Shown here: one piece after another, positions 8,538 to 20,171 of the stretch
Layout of the letters: each line of letters opens with the position of its first letter
How positions within the stretch are numbered: position 1 is the first letter of the stretch
Assembly: GCF_001667505.1 (NCBI RefSeq)
Contig: NZ_LZHZ01000051.1
Coordinates: 1 to 64,000 of the forward strand
Length of the DNA: 64,000 nt
Source of the DNA: Mycobacterium sp. ACS1612
GTDB taxonomy: Bacteria; Actinomycetota; Actinomycetes; Mycobacteriales; Mycobacteriaceae
Direction of reading: 5' to 3'
The notes under the pieces: generated by a model
The model's input: the letters and a program-made list of their open reading frames with translations, nothing else
Databases searched by the model: none
What the model was told of the DNA's origin: nothing
Program-made: the position numbers and the translations under genes

Positions 8538-10151
8538 CTAGACTGCGCCCGCCGAGATCGCCGCCGGCCAGCTGCCGTACGCGCTGATGTCTTTGCCGGT
8601 AGCGGCGGCGCCGTCGCAGCCGAACGCGGTTCGCCATGTGCCGTCGTCGAATTCGACCTTGCCCAGCTGCATCGGCGCGGGCAACGCGGCCAGGAACCGG
8701 CCGAGGGCGGCGGGGGACAGCAGCCACCGGTGCCCCAGTAACGCCGCGCCCTGCGCACCGTCGGGCACCCGCGTGATCGCCGGTTTGGCAGGCTCGGTCG
8801 GCAGCACCGACATCCGATAGCGCGGGGCGGTCGTCACCTCACCCGCCCAACGCGCGCCGAGGTCGGTGAGCTGATGCACCAGTGGCCCGCCCACCAGATG
8901 CGCGCCGAACACCACCAGTTCGACGGCGTCCGCCGCGGCCAGCGGCCAAACCTGTTCTGGCGCTTGCTGTCCAGTCACCAGCGCAGCGATGTCCAATGCG
9001 ACCGCATCCTCGAATGCGCGTGCTAACACCGTGACGCCGAACTGCGCCTGCCCTGCGGTGCCCGCGGGCACAGAAACCGCGCACAGGTCGAACAGATTGC
9101 AGAAGTTGGTGTAGGTGCCCATCCGTGAGTTGGCGCCGACCGGGTCGGCGGCGACTTCATCGATGCGTGGATGCGTAGGTGCGGTGGGCACGAACAGTGC
9201 GTCGACGCCGTCCAATTCGGCCATCGCCACCTTGCGCAACCGCTCAACCTCACGCCGGTCGCGGACCAGGCGGTGCGCCGGGATGTCGCGGGCCCCGGTG
9301 ACGATGCGGCGCACGGTTGGATCCAGCGCGGCGGCGGGATGTGTGTCGATGAATTCGCCCGCAGCGGCGTATCTTTCGCTGACCAACGCGCCGTCGTACA
9401 GCAGCTTGGCGGCCTCCAGGAACGGCGCGATGTCGACGGTGACGATGCGCGCTCCCGCCTCCGACAGCCCGGCGACGGCCGCGTCGAACGCCGCGCGCCA
9501 CTCGCGGTCCAATTCGGGAAGCTCACCGGGAACCGCGACCACGGGATTGGGCGGCGATGCCAACCGGACGTCGGCGGGCCACGGCCGGTCACTGGCGCCT
9601 GCGGCCATCACGCCCATCGCGCGGCTGGCCAGCTCGAGTTCGGCCGCGAAAATCGTGACGCAGTCATATGACTCGCAGGCGGGCACGACGCCCTCGGTCG
9701 AGATCACCCCCAGCGTCGGCTTGATCCCGACGATGCCCTGCAGGCCCGCGGGCACCCGGCCCGAACCCGCGGTGTCGGTGCCGATGGCGATGTCGGCCTG
9801 ACCGGATGCGACCGCCACAGCGGATCCCGAACTCGACCCCCCACTGATGTATTCGGGCCTGCGACTGTCGGGCACCGCACCGTGCGGGGACCGGGTGCCG
9901 ACCAGACCGGTCGCGAACTGGTCGAGATTCGTCTTGCCGACCACCACCGCGCCCGCCGCCCGCAGCGCCGCGACGACGGGGGCGTCCCGATCGGGTTGAT
10001 AGCCGAACTCCGGGCAGGCGGCCGTGGTCGGCAGCCCGGCTGCGTCGACATTGTCTTTGACCGCGAGCCGCAGGCCCGCCAGCGCGCCCTGGCTCCGGTC
10101 CAGCTCGGCCGCCACCTCGGCCTCGGGTCTGCGTGTGATCCACACCGTCAT
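8538..10151 (-). CDS. atzF: Allophanate hydrolase
   Basis: A 537-residue amidase-signature enzyme that splits allophanate to ammonia and CO2, the second step of ATP-dependent urea breakdown. The Ser-Ser-Lys machinery is visible: Lys32 in VKDN, the GGSSSGS block (104-110), and the nucleophile at about Ser130 in DTAGSGR. A C-terminal domain of about 120 residues (from LVVFGAHLVGG) is the extra domain that separates allophanate hydrolases from generic amidases. The ATG at 10151 has an AGG nine bases upstream; an in-frame TTG lies nine bases earlier. No urea carboxylase gene is adjacent. Confidence 0.82.
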   Translation of the reverse strand: MTVWITRRPEAEVAAELDRSQGALAGLRLAVKDNVDAAGLPTTAACPEFGYQPDRDAPVVAALRAAGAVVVGKTNLDQFATGLVGTRSPHGAVPDSRRPEYISGGSSSGSAVAVASGQADIAIGTDTAGSGRVPAGLQGIVGIKPTLGVISTEGVVPACESYDCVTIFAAELELASRAMGVMAAGASDRPWPADVRLASPPNPVVAVPGELPELDREWRAAFDAAVAGLSEAGARIVTVDIAPFLEAAKLLYDGALVSERYAAAGEFIDTHPAAALDPTVRRIVTGARDIPAHRLVRDRREVERLRKVAMAELDGVDALFVPTAPTHPRIDEVAADPVGANSRMGTYTNFCNLFDLCAVSVPAGTAGQAQFGVTVLARAFEDAVALDIAALVTGQQAPEQVWPLAAADAVELVVFGAHLVGGPLVHQLTDLGARWAGEVTTAPRYRMSVLPTEPAKPAITRVPDGAQGAALLGHRWLLSPAALGRFLAALPAPMQLGKVEFDDGTWRTAFGCDGAAATGKDISAYGSWPAAISAGAV

Positions 10152-10304
10152 GACGATCAACCTAAGGCCGATCGATCCACAGCGCGCACTTCATCCACAG
10201 GGGAGTCGGTGCGCTGACCGGTTCGGGCCGCGGTGTCGGGGCCGCGGCGGTCAATGGTGGTGCGACGCGCGTCGCAGTTTTCGATGAAACGAGAGGAATC
10301 AGCA

Positions 10305-10754
10305 ATGTTCGAGACGCCCATCACCATCGTCGGCAACATCGTCAACGACCCGCAGGGCCGCAGGGTCGGCGACCAGGAGGTCATCAAGTTCCGGGTGGCC
10401 AGCAATTCGCGCAGGCGGACCGCCGACGGCAACTGGGAACCTGGCAATTCGCTGTTCGTCACCGTCAACTGCTGGGGCAAGCTGGTCACCGGCGTCGGCG
10501 CGGCCCTGCGCAAGGGTGATCCGGTGATCGTCGTCGGACACGTCTACACCAGCGAATACGACGATCGCGACGGCAACCGCCGGTCGAACCTCGAGATGCG
10601 CGCCACCTCGGTCGGGCCTGATCTGGCGCGCTCGATCGTGCGCATCATCGAGAAGACGCCTTCCCTGCGCGACGACGGTCCGACGGCGGACGAGTCGGCC
10701 GAGGAAGCGGTGGTCGACGCCGAAGAGGAGAAGCCGATGCCTCTGTCCGCATAG
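10305..10754 (+). CDS. ssb: Single-stranded DNA-binding protein paralogue
   Basis: A 149-residue OB-fold protein of the SSB family. The N-terminal 110 residues carry the fold (FETPITIVGNIVNDPQ, FRVASNSRRR, VNCWGKL, VIVVGHVYTSEY). The acidic tail is short and lacks the DDDIPF-type tip of the main replicative SSB, so this is probably the secondary SSB (position of Rv2478c). The ATG at 10305 follows GAGAGGA with suitable spacing; earlier in-frame codons add a non-homologous N-terminus. It sits 69 bp ahead of ettA in the same direction. Confidence 0.88.
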   Translation: MFETPITIVGNIVNDPQGRRVGDQEVIKFRVASNSRRRTADGNWEPGNSLFVTVNCWGKLVTGVGAALRKGDPVIVVGHVYTSEYDDRDGNRRSNLEMRATSVGPDLARSIVRIIEKTPSLRDDGPTADESAEEAVVDAEEEKPMPLSA

Positions 10755-10823
10755 CCGCGTTCGGCCACGCCTACGATGGTCCGCGAGCAGTACCAAAGAC
10801 TCGCGAAAGGCAAATCAACGGCA

Positions 10824-12500
<1,677 letters not shown>

Positions 12501-12576
12501 TGTCGCCTTTGCGTGCCACGGAGCCGCTTCTGGCGGCGACATGCACTGGTGCTGGTATGCGTAGGCAGGAGCGGCG

Positions 12577-15500
12577 ATGACGGTCAACCCGGGGACTGGC
12601 ACAGGCGTCGGCGGATCCACCGCGCCGCCGCCGCTGAGCCAGGACACCATCGCCAGGTTGGCGCGGGCCTATATGTCGACGTATCGGGGACCACACGGTG
12701 ACGCGCCGGGCGCCGACTCGGCGGTCACCGCACCGGTGCGGGCGGCCGTCAGCACGCTGATCTCGCCCGCCATGATCGATGCGCAGTTGCGGCTGGGCGC
12801 GCACCGGTCGTTCGGCGACACCAGGGTCGCGGTGTACGGCGAGGACGACCCGGCGGGGTTCGGGCCCGCGCTGCAGATCGTCACCGACAACGCGTCGATG
12901 CTGATGGACTCCGTCACGGTGCTGCTGCACCGACTCGGGGTGGCGTACAAGGCCATCATGAATCCGGTGTTCCGGGCGCGCCGGGGTCCCAGCGGCGACC
13001 TGCTGGCCATCGAACCCGCGTCCGACGCGCCGTTCGGCGACGGCATCGACGAGACGTGGATCCACGTGCAACTGGCCGACTCGTGCGATCCCAAGATCAT
13101 CGACGAGGTCAAACGGTTGCTGCCCAGCGTGCTCGCCGACGCCCGCCAAGTGGCGCTGGATTCCACGTCGATGACCGCGATGCTGATCAGCCTCGCCGCC
13201 GAACTCGACTCCGACACCCAGGGCAGGTTCCCCAGCTCGGACCGCAAAGACGTTGCCGCGCTGCTGCGTTGGCTCGCCGACGGCCATTTCGTGCTGCTGG
13301 GCTATCAGCGCTGCCAGGTCAGCAACGGGCAGTCCGCCGTCGACCCGTCGAGCCGTCTCGGGGTGCTGCGACTGCGCACCGACGTGCTCCCGCAACTCAC
13401 CGGCAACGACGATCTGCTGGTGCTCGCGCAGGCCACGATGCCGAGCTTCCTGCGCTACGGCGCCTACCCGTACATCGTGGTGGTGCGCGAGAACATGCGC
13501 GGCACCGTCATCGAGCACCGGTTCGTCGGGCTGTTCACCGTGGCCGCGATGAACGCCAATGTGCTCGAGATACCGCTGATCTCGCGGCGGGTCAACGATG
13601 CGCTCGCGATAGCGCACCGCGATCCCAGCCATCCCGGCCAGTTGCTGCTGGACATCATCCAGACCATCCCGCGCTCGGAGTTGTTCGCGTTGTCGGCCAA
13701 GGAACTCCTCGACATGGCGATGGCGGTGGTCGACCTCGGGTCGCGACGGCGCACATTGCTGTTCCTTCGCGCCGACCAACTCGCGCATTTCGTGTCGTGC
13801 CTGGTGTATCTGCCCCGCGATCGGTACACCACGGCGGTGCGGCTGGAGATGCAGGACATCCTGGTCCGCGAACTGGGCGGGGTCAGCATCGACTACGCCG
13901 CTCGGGTCAGCGAATCGCCGTGGGCGGTGGTGCATTTCACCGTCCGGCTGCCCGAAGGGCGCCGCAAGCAGGACATCGACGTCTCTTTGGAGAACGAGTC
14001 CCGGATCCAGGACCTGCTGACCGAGGCCGCGCGGACATGGGGCGACCGGCTGATCGGCGCGGTGAAAACCGGTTCGATCACCCAGGCCATGGCCGAACAC
14101 TATTCGGGGGCCTTCCAGGAGGTGTACAAGCAGGCCGTCGCGCCGTGGGACGCCATCAACGACATCGCGATCATCGAAGAGCTGCAAGACAACTCGGTCC
14201 GTCTGGTGCTCGGCGACCGGGGCGCGGACGGCGTCGCGCAGCTCACCTGGTATCTCGGCGGACGGTCGGCGTCGCTGAGCCATCTGCTGCCGATGCTGCA
14301 GTCCATGGGCGTGGTGGTGCTCGAGGAGCGGCCGTTCACCGTGGCCAGGCCCGACGGGTTGCAGGTGTGGATCTACCAGTTCAAGGTGTCGCCGCACCCC
14401 GACATCCCGACGGAAGCCGAAGGCCCCGAACGTGCCAGCATGGCCGACCGGTTCGCCGATGCTGTCACCGCGATCTGGCACGGTCGCGCCGAGATCGACC
14501 GCTTCAACGAGTTGGTGCTGCGCGCCGGGCTGACCTGGCAACAGGTCGCGCTGCTGCGGATGTACGCGAAGTACCTGCGGCAGGCAGGTTTTCCGTACAG
14601 CCAGTCCCACATCGAAGGCGTCATCAATGGCAACGCGGGCACCGCGCGGTCGTTGGTCGAGCTGTTCGAGGCGCTGTTCGACCCGGCGCCGTCGGACGAC
14701 AACCGCCGTCGTGACGCGCAGGCCGCCGCCGCGGCAGTGGCCGCCGACATCGACGCCCTCGTCAGCCTGGACACCGACCGCGTGCTGCGGGCGTTCGCAT
14801 CGATGATTCAAGCCACGCTGCGCACCAATTACTTTGTCACCCATCCCGATTCGGCGCGCGCGCAGAACGCGTTCTCGGTCAAGCTGAATCCCGGACTCAT
14901 CGACGAACTTCCGTTACCGCGGCCCCGCTTCGAGATCTTCGTGTACTCCCCTCGGGTGGAGGGCGTGCACCTGCGGTTCGGGTTCGTGGCGCGCGGCGGG
15001 CTGCGCTGGTCGGACCGCAAGGAAGACTTCCGCACCGAGATCCTCGGCCTGGTCAAGGCGCAGGCGGTGAAGAACGCCGTGATCGTGCCGGTCGGCGCCA
15101 AGGGCGGCTTCGTGGTCAAGAATCCGCCGCCCACCGAGGATCGCGACGCATTCCGCAACGAAGGCATCGCCTGCTACAAGCTGTTCATCGCGGGGCTGCT
15201 CGATGTGACCGACAACGTCGACAAGTCTTCCGGCAACGTCGTCACCCCGACCGAGGTGGTGCGCCGCGACGGTGACGACGCCTACCTGGTGGTGGCCGCC
15301 GACAAAGGCACCGCGACGTTCTCCGACATCGCCAACGAGGTGGCTGCGTCCTACGGCTTCTGGCTCGGCGACGCGTTCGCCTCCGGTGGTTCGGTGGGCT
15401 ACGACCACAAGGCCATGGGCATCACCGCCAAGGGCGCATGGGAGGCCGTCAAGCGACACTTCCGCGAGATGGGCGTCGACACCCAGACCGAGGACTTCAC

Positions 15501-17415
15501 CGTCGTCGGGATCGGCGACATGAGCGGCGACGTGTTCGGCAACGGCATGTTGTTGTCCAAACACATCCGGCTGTTGGCCGCATTCGACCACCGGCACGTC
15601 TTCATCGATCCCAGCCCCGACGCCGCGACGTCGTGGGATGAGCGCAAGCGCATGTTCGAGCTGCCGCGGTCGTCGTGGGACGACTACAACCGGTCGCTGA
15701 TCAGCGAGGGCGGCGGGGTTTACAGCCGCGAGCAGAAGTCGATCCCGATCAGCCCGCAGGCCCGCGCCGCGCTCGGCATCGCCGACGACATCGACGAGTT
15801 GACGCCGCCGGCACTGATCAAGGCGATTCTCAAGGCGCCGGCCGACTTGTTGTTCAACGGCGGCATCGGCACCTACATCAAGGCCGAGACGGAGTCGGAC
15901 GCCGACGTCGGCGACCGCGCCAACGATCCGGTGCGCATCAACGGAAACCAGGTGCGCGCCAAGGTGATCGGCGAGGGCGGCAACCTGGGCGTCACCTCAT
16001 TGGGCCGCATCGAGTTCTGCCTGGCGGGCGGGCGCTGCAACACCGACGCGATGGACAACTCCGCCGGCGTCGACTGCTCTGACCACGAGGTCAACATCAA
16101 GATCCTGGTCGACTCGCTGGTGACCGCAGGCAAGGTGCGCGCCGAGGACCGCACGCAACTGCTGGTGTCGATGACCGACGAGGTCGGCCGATTGGTGTTG
16201 ACCGACAACGAGGATCAGAACGATCTGATGGGCACCAGTCGCGCCAACGCCGCCAGCCTGCTTCCGGTGCACGCGCGGATGATCAAGGACTTCGTCAAAG
16301 AACACGGGCTCAACCGCGAACTCGAGGCGCTGCCGTCGGAGAAGGAAATCCACCGTCGGACCGAGGCAGGACTGGGCTTGACATCACCCGAACTCGCGAC
16401 CCTGATGGCACATGTGAAGCTGGTGCTCAAGGACGAGGTGCTGGCCAGCGAACTTCCCGACCAGGAAGTGTTCGCCTCGCGGCTACCGTGGTACTTCCCG
16501 CACAACCTGCGCGACCAGTTCGCCGCCGAGATCCGGCAGCACCAACTGCGCCGGGAGATCGTCACCACCATGCTGGTCAACGACCTCGTCGACACCAGCG
16601 GAATCACCTACACCTACCGCGTTTCTGAGGACGTCGGGGTCCGTCCTGTCGACGCGGTGCGCAGTTACGTGGCCACCAATGCGATCTTCCGGGTCGGCGA
16701 GGTGTGGCGACAGATCCGCGCCGCCGACATCTCGGTGGCCGTATCCGACCGCATGACACTGGATCTGCGTCGGCTCATCGACCGGGCGGCACGGTGGCTG
16801 CTCAACTACCGGCCGCAACCGTTGGCGGTGGGTGCCGAGATCAACCGGTTCGCCGAGAAGGTCCGGGTGCTGACGCCGCGGATGTCGGAGTGGTTGCGCG
16901 GCGACGACAAGGGGATCGTGGAGAAGGAAGCCCGCGAGTTCAGCTCGCAAGGTGTGCCCGACGGTTTGGCGTACATGGTGGCGACCGGGCTGTACCAGTA
17001 CAGCCTGCTCGACGTGATCGACATCGCTGACATCATTGACCGCGACCCGGCCGAAGTCGCCGACACCTACTTCGCGTTGATGGCCCGTCTCGGCACCGAT
17101 GGACTGCTGACGGCGGTGTCGCGCCTCGAGCGCGACGACCGCTGGCATTCGTTGGCCCGCTTGGCTATTCGCGACGACATCTACGGATCGATCAGGGCGC
17201 TGTGCTTCGACGTGCTGGCGGTCGGTGAGCCTGAGGAAAGCGGCGAGGAGAAGATCGCCGAGTGGGAGACCACCAACAGTTCGCGCGTGAGCCGGGCACA
17301 GCGCACCCTCGCCGAGATCTATGAAAGCGGTGACCTGGACCTGGCGACACTGTCGGTCGCGGCGCGCCAGTTGCGCAGTATGACCAGGACGAGCGGAACA
17401 GGAACGACTGGGTGA
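12577..17415 (+). CDS. gdh: NAD-specific glutamate dehydrogenase, 180-kDa class
   Basis: A 1612-residue enzyme that oxidises glutamate to 2-oxoglutarate and ammonia with NAD. This large class carries long regulatory N- and C-terminal regions around a dehydrogenase core. The core is recognisable at about residues 807-850, with GGLRWSDRKEDFRTE and the Lys-containing VPVGAKGGFVVK, followed by the NAD-binding part (VVGIGDMSGDVFGNGM). Length and position match Rv2476c, whose product is controlled by GarA in other mycobacteria. The ATG follows GGAG. Its stop overlaps the thioesterase start. Confidence 0.95.
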   Translation: MTVNPGTGTGVGGSTAPPPLSQDTIARLARAYMSTYRGPHGDAPGADSAVTAPVRAAVSTLISPAMIDAQLRLGAHRSFGDTRVAVYGEDDPAGFGPALQIVTDNASMLMDSVTVLLHRLGVAYKAIMNPVFRARRGPSGDLLAIEPASDAPFGDGIDETWIHVQLADSCDPKIIDEVKRLLPSVLADARQVALDSTSMTAMLISLAAELDSDTQGRFPSSDRKDVAALLRWLADGHFVLLGYQRCQVSNGQSAVDPSSRLGVLRLRTDVLPQLTGNDDLLVLAQATMPSFLRYGAYPYIVVVRENMRGTVIEHRFVGLFTVAAMNANVLEIPLISRRVNDALAIAHRDPSHPGQLLLDIIQTIPRSELFALSAKELLDMAMAVVDLGSRRRTLLFLRADQLAHFVSCLVYLPRDRYTTAVRLEMQDILVRELGGVSIDYAARVSESPWAVVHFTVRLPEGRRKQDIDVSLENESRIQDLLTEAARTWGDRLIGAVKTGSITQAMAEHYSGAFQEVYKQAVAPWDAINDIAIIEELQDNSVRLVLGDRGADGVAQLTWYLGGRSASLSHLLPMLQSMGVVVLEERPFTVARPDGLQVWIYQFKVSPHPDIPTEAEGPERASMADRFADAVTAIWHGRAEIDRFNELVLRAGLTWQQVALLRMYAKYLRQAGFPYSQSHIEGVINGNAGTARSLVELFEALFDPAPSDDNRRRDAQAAAAAVAADIDALVSLDTDRVLRAFASMIQATLRTNYFVTHPDSARAQNAFSVKLNPGLIDELPLPRPRFEIFVYSPRVEGVHLRFGFVARGGLRWSDRKEDFRTEILGLVKAQAVKNAVIVPVGAKGGFVVKNPPPTEDRDAFRNEGIACYKLFIAGLLDVTDNVDKSSGNVVTPTEVVRRDGDDAYLVVAADKGTATFSDIANEVAASYGFWLGDAFASGGSVGYDHKAMGITAKGAWEAVKRHFREMGVDTQTEDFTVVGIGDMSGDVFGNGMLLSKHIRLLAAFDHRHVFIDPSPDAATSWDERKRMFELPRSSWDDYNRSLISEGGGVYSREQKSIPISPQARAALGIADDIDELTPPALIKAILKAPADLLFNGGIGTYIKAETESDADVGDRANDPVRINGNQVRAKVIGEGGNLGVTSLGRIEFCLAGGRCNTDAMDNSAGVDCSDHEVNIKILVDSLVTAGKVRAEDRTQLLVSMTDEVGRLVLTDNEDQNDLMGTSRANAASLLPVHARMIKDFVKEHGLNRELEALPSEKEIHRRTEAGLGLTSPELATLMAHVKLVLKDEVLASELPDQEVFASRLPWYFPHNLRDQFAAEIRQHQLRREIVTTMLVNDLVDTSGITYTYRVSEDVGVRPVDAVRSYVATNAIFRVGEVWRQIRAADISVAVSDRMTLDLRRLIDRAARWLLNYRPQPLAVGAEINRFAEKVRVLTPRMSEWLRGDDKGIVEKEAREFSSQGVPDGLAYMVATGLYQYSLLDVIDIADIIDRDPAEVADTYFALMARLGTDGLLTAVSRLERDDRWHSLARLAIRDDIYGSIRALCFDVLAVGEPEESGEEKIAEWETTNSSRVSRAQRTLAEIYESGDLDLATLSVAARQLRSMTRTSGTGTTG

Positions 17416-17855
17416 GCGATGAGCGTCTCGCGCGAAGAGCAGACAGCAATGGTTTTGTAGCGCCGGTGCACGTGCGGTGGTCCGACATCGACATGTACCA
17501 GCACATCAACCACGCCACGATGGTCACCATCCTCGAAGAGGCCAGGATCCCGTTTCTGCGTGAGCCATTCGAGGCGGTGATCGAGGAGATCGGTCTGCTG
17601 ATCCACGAGGTGAAGATCCTCTACAAGGGCCAGCTGCGGCTGCGGGATTCGCCGTTGCAGGTGACGATGTTCTCCAAGCGGGTGCGGGCCGTCGACTTCA
17701 CGATCGGTTACGAGGTTCGGTCGGTGCGCAAGGATCCCGATTCCAAGCCCGCGGTGATCGCCGAGACCCAGCTGGCCGCGGTGCACATCAAAGAGCAACG
17801 GCTGCAGCGACTTTCGCCTGCCCAGCGCGAGTACCTGCAGCGCTATCTTCGATGA
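17412..17855 (+). CDS. Hotdog-fold acyl-CoA thioesterase
   Basis: A 147-residue 4HBT-family protein. The motif VRWSDIDMYQHINHATM holds the conserved Asp and His region of hotdog thioesterases, and the protein is predicted to hydrolyse acyl-CoA or acyl thioesters. It matches the Rv2475c position. The GTG start overlaps the gdh stop (GTGA). No other in-frame start precedes the homologous part, so the first 12 or so residues (SDERLARRAD) are encoded by a repeated intergenic element (17416-17441). The next gene overlaps its stop by four bases. Confidence 0.85.
   Translation: MSDERLARRADSNGFVAPVHVRWSDIDMYQHINHATMVTILEEARIPFLREPFEAVIEEIGLLIHEVKILYKGQLRLRDSPLQVTMFSKRVRAVDFTIGYEVRSVRKDPDSKPAVIAETQLAAVHIKEQRLQRLSPAQREYLQRYLR
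17416..17441 (+). repeat. Short dispersed repeat, copy 1 (inside thioesterase 5' end)
   Basis: The block GCGATGAGCG, four bases, then GCGCGAAGAGCA. A second copy with the same 10- and 12-base cores, separated by three bases, is at 28788-28812. Here the copy is translated as the N-terminus of the thioesterase. Confidence 0.6.
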
Positions 17856-18526
17856 CCGCACCGGAACGCGGTATCTGGCTCGACGATGCCACGCATCGGG
17901 AGGACTTGACGACGTTCACCGAGCGAGCGATGCGGCTGGACGAGGCGGCGGTCATCCGTCTTCGTGAGCGGGCCGGCGGCCTTGTGGTGGCCTGGGTGGC
18001 AACCGGTTTCGACGTGTTGGCCAGCCGGGTCGTGCAGGGGCGGGTCAAGCCGGGTGACCTCAGCGCAGGCGCCGACGCGCTGTCGGCGGGGCTGACCGCG
18101 ATGGACCGCAGCGGCTACGTCGACCCAGGGTTCCCCATGGATTCCGCATGGCGGGGTGCGCTGCCGCCCGAAACCGGCTTCGTACATCTCGACGACGTGC
18201 CCGCGCGCGCGGTGCTCGAACTGGCGCAGCGCGGCACCGCGCTGGCGAAGGAGCACTCGAGCGCGCACGGCCCGCCGGCGTCGCTGCTGGATCAGGAAGT
18301 GGTTTCGGTCAGCTCGGGCGACGAGAGCGTCGGCATCCCGATGCGTTGCGTATTCGCCTTGACCGCAATGGGTTTCCTGCCGCAGTCGTCGGAACAGCTG
18401 GACCCGGCAACCGTCGCCGCCGACGAGATCGTCCGGGTACGGGCGCTGCCGACGTGGCTGCGCATCGACGCTCGGTTCGGGTCGGTGTACCGCCGCCGCG
18501 GCGACCCGGCCGTGGTGCTGAGGTAA
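17852..18526 (+). CDS. Conserved mycobacterial protein of unknown function
   Basis: A 224-residue soluble protein at the position of Rv2474c. No catalytic motif or membrane segment is seen. It begins TAPERGIWLDDATHRED and ends in a basic stretch (YRRRGDPAVVLR). Its ATG overlaps the thioesterase stop (ATGA), so it is probably translated with gdh and the thioesterase. A hairpin follows 12 bases after its stop. No function is proposed. Confidence 0.75.
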   Translation: MTAPERGIWLDDATHREDLTTFTERAMRLDEAAVIRLRERAGGLVVAWVATGFDVLASRVVQGRVKPGDLSAGADALSAGLTAMDRSGYVDPGFPMDSAWRGALPPETGFVHLDDVPARAVLELAQRGTALAKEHSSAHGPPASLLDQEVVSVSSGDESVGIPMRCVFALTAMGFLPQSSEQLDPATVAADEIVRVRALPTWLRIDARFGSVYRRRGDPAVVLR

Positions 18527-18537
18527 TTTCCCTCTGC

Positions 18538-18596
18538 CGAGCGACCGTGTTTGTACGCCAACACGCCCCGCGGAGCGTGCATTTTGCGGTCGCTCG
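18538..18596. terminator. Bidirectional hairpin between convergent genes
   Basis: A perfect 10-bp inverted repeat, CGAGCGACCG (18538-18547) and CGGTCGCTCG (18587-18596), encloses a smaller CACGC/GCGTG stem. It lies in the 79-bp gap between the unknown gene and aglA, which converge here. No long T tract is present, so terminator activity is inferred from position and symmetry. Confidence 0.55.
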
Positions 18597-18605
18597 CCGG
18601 GATGG

Positions 18606-20171
18606 TCAGACCACCCACACCGCGGTGTTCGGCGGCAGCATGCCGTCGGCCAACGGGCCGCTGGCCAACAACACCTCGCCGTCGGGCAGCGCCATCGCGT
18701 CGGATCCGGCGTTCAGCGCGCAGACCAGTCCGCTGCTGACCCGGAACACCACACCGCCGACGGTGGAGTCCAGCCACGTCACCGTCCTACCGCCGAATTC
18801 TGCACGCCCGCGGCGCAACTCGAACGCACGTCGGAAGAATGCCAGCGTCGAATCGGGGTCGGCGAGTTGCTTCTCCACCGTCAGCGCGGCCCACTCCGGC
18901 GGAACCGGCAGCCACGTGTCGGCATTCGACGAGAATCCGAACGGGGGAGTGTCGCCGCCCCACGGCAGCGGCACCCGCGACGCGTCGCGACCGCGGCGGG
19001 TGTGCCCGGAGCGCTCCCACACCGGATCGCGCAGCGCCTCGTCGGGCAGATGGACGTTCGCCAGGCCGAGTTCCTCACCGTTGTAGATGAACACCGCGCC
19101 TGGCAGCGCGAGCATCAGCAGCGCCATCGCCCGCGCGCGGGCCAACCCGACGGGCCCGCCGCCGTATCGGGTCGGTTCCCTGTCGACGTCGTGGTTGGCC
19201 AGCGTCCACGTCGGCACGGCGTTCACCAGCGCCGCGGCGGCAAGCGAATTCTCCACGGCCCCACGGATATCCGCGGCGTCGAACTCCGCGCGCAACAGCC
19301 GGAAGTTGAAGCCCAGGTGCAGTTCGTCGTCGCGCACATAGCGGGAGAACTGCTCGTTGTCGTAGACCCACACCTCGCCGATGGCCACGGCGTCTGGATA
19401 GTCGTCGAAAACGCGCCGGATCTGGCGGTGGATCTCGTGCACACCGTCGTTGTTGAACCGCGGGTCGTCGTCCATGTCGGCCAGCAGCATCTCGGCCGTG
19501 ACAACGTCCATGTCGGGCAGCCCCGGCGGTTTGGCCATCCCGTGCGCGACGTCGATGCGGAAGCCGTCGACGCCGCGCTCCAGCCAGAACCGCAGCGTCT
19601 TCTCCAGGTCGTCGAAAACCTCGGGATTGTCCCAATTCAGGTCCGGCTGCTCGGCATCGAACAGATGCAGATACCACTGGCCCGGTGTGCCGTCGGCCTC
19701 GGTGACGCGGGTCCACGCAGGCCCGCCGAAGACCGACACCCAGTTGTTGGGCGGGTGAACGCCGCCGCGGCCGGTGCCGTCGCGGAAGATGTAGCGCTCA
19801 CGCGGGTCGCTGCCAGGCCCCGCGGCCAGCGCCGCCTGAAACCACGGATGCTGCGAGCTGGTGTGGTTGGGCACCAGGTCCATCGTCACCTTGATGCCAC
19901 GCCGGTGTGCGGCATCGGTCAACCGGTCCAGCGCGTCCATGCCGCCGAACAGCGGGTCGACGTCGCGGGGATCGGCGACGTCGTAGCCGTTGTCGGCCAT
20001 CGGCGACACCATCACCGGGTTCAGCCAGATCGCGTCGACGCCGAGCGCGTGCAGGTAGTCCAGCTCGGCGGTGACACCGTCGAGGTCACCGACACCATCG
20101 CCGTCGCTGTCGCGGAACGACCTGGGATACACCTGATAGAACAGCGCGCGCGACCACCAGGGTGTGCTCAT
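18606..20171 (-). CDS. aglA: Alpha-glucosidase, GH13 family
   Basis: A 521-residue alpha-amylase superfamily enzyme that hydrolyses alpha-1,4 or alpha-1,6 glucosidic bonds of short oligosaccharides. The GH13 regions occur in order: DAIWLNPV, DLVPNHTS (98-105), GFRIDVAHG with nucleophile Asp207, IGEVWVYDN with acid/base Glu266, and ANHDVDR with Asp328. There is no signal peptide, so the enzyme is cytoplasmic. The start codon shares one base with the glbO stop (TGATG), so both are likely co-transcribed. It corresponds to Rv2471. Confidence 0.93.
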   Translation of the reverse strand: MSTPWWSRALFYQVYPRSFRDSDGDGVGDLDGVTAELDYLHALGVDAIWLNPVMVSPMADNGYDVADPRDVDPLFGGMDALDRLTDAAHRRGIKVTMDLVPNHTSSQHPWFQAALAAGPGSDPRERYIFRDGTGRGGVHPPNNWVSVFGGPAWTRVTEADGTPGQWYLHLFDAEQPDLNWDNPEVFDDLEKTLRFWLERGVDGFRIDVAHGMAKPPGLPDMDVVTAEMLLADMDDDPRFNNDGVHEIHRQIRRVFDDYPDAVAIGEVWVYDNEQFSRYVRDDELHLGFNFRLLRAEFDAADIRGAVENSLAAAALVNAVPTWTLANHDVDREPTRYGGGPVGLARARAMALLMLALPGAVFIYNGEELGLANVHLPDEALRDPVWERSGHTRRGRDASRVPLPWGGDTPPFGFSSNADTWLPVPPEWAALTVEKQLADPDSTLAFFRRAFELRRGRAEFGGRTVTWLDSTVGGVVFRVSSGLVCALNAGSDAMALPDGEVLLASGPLADGMLPPNTAVWVV

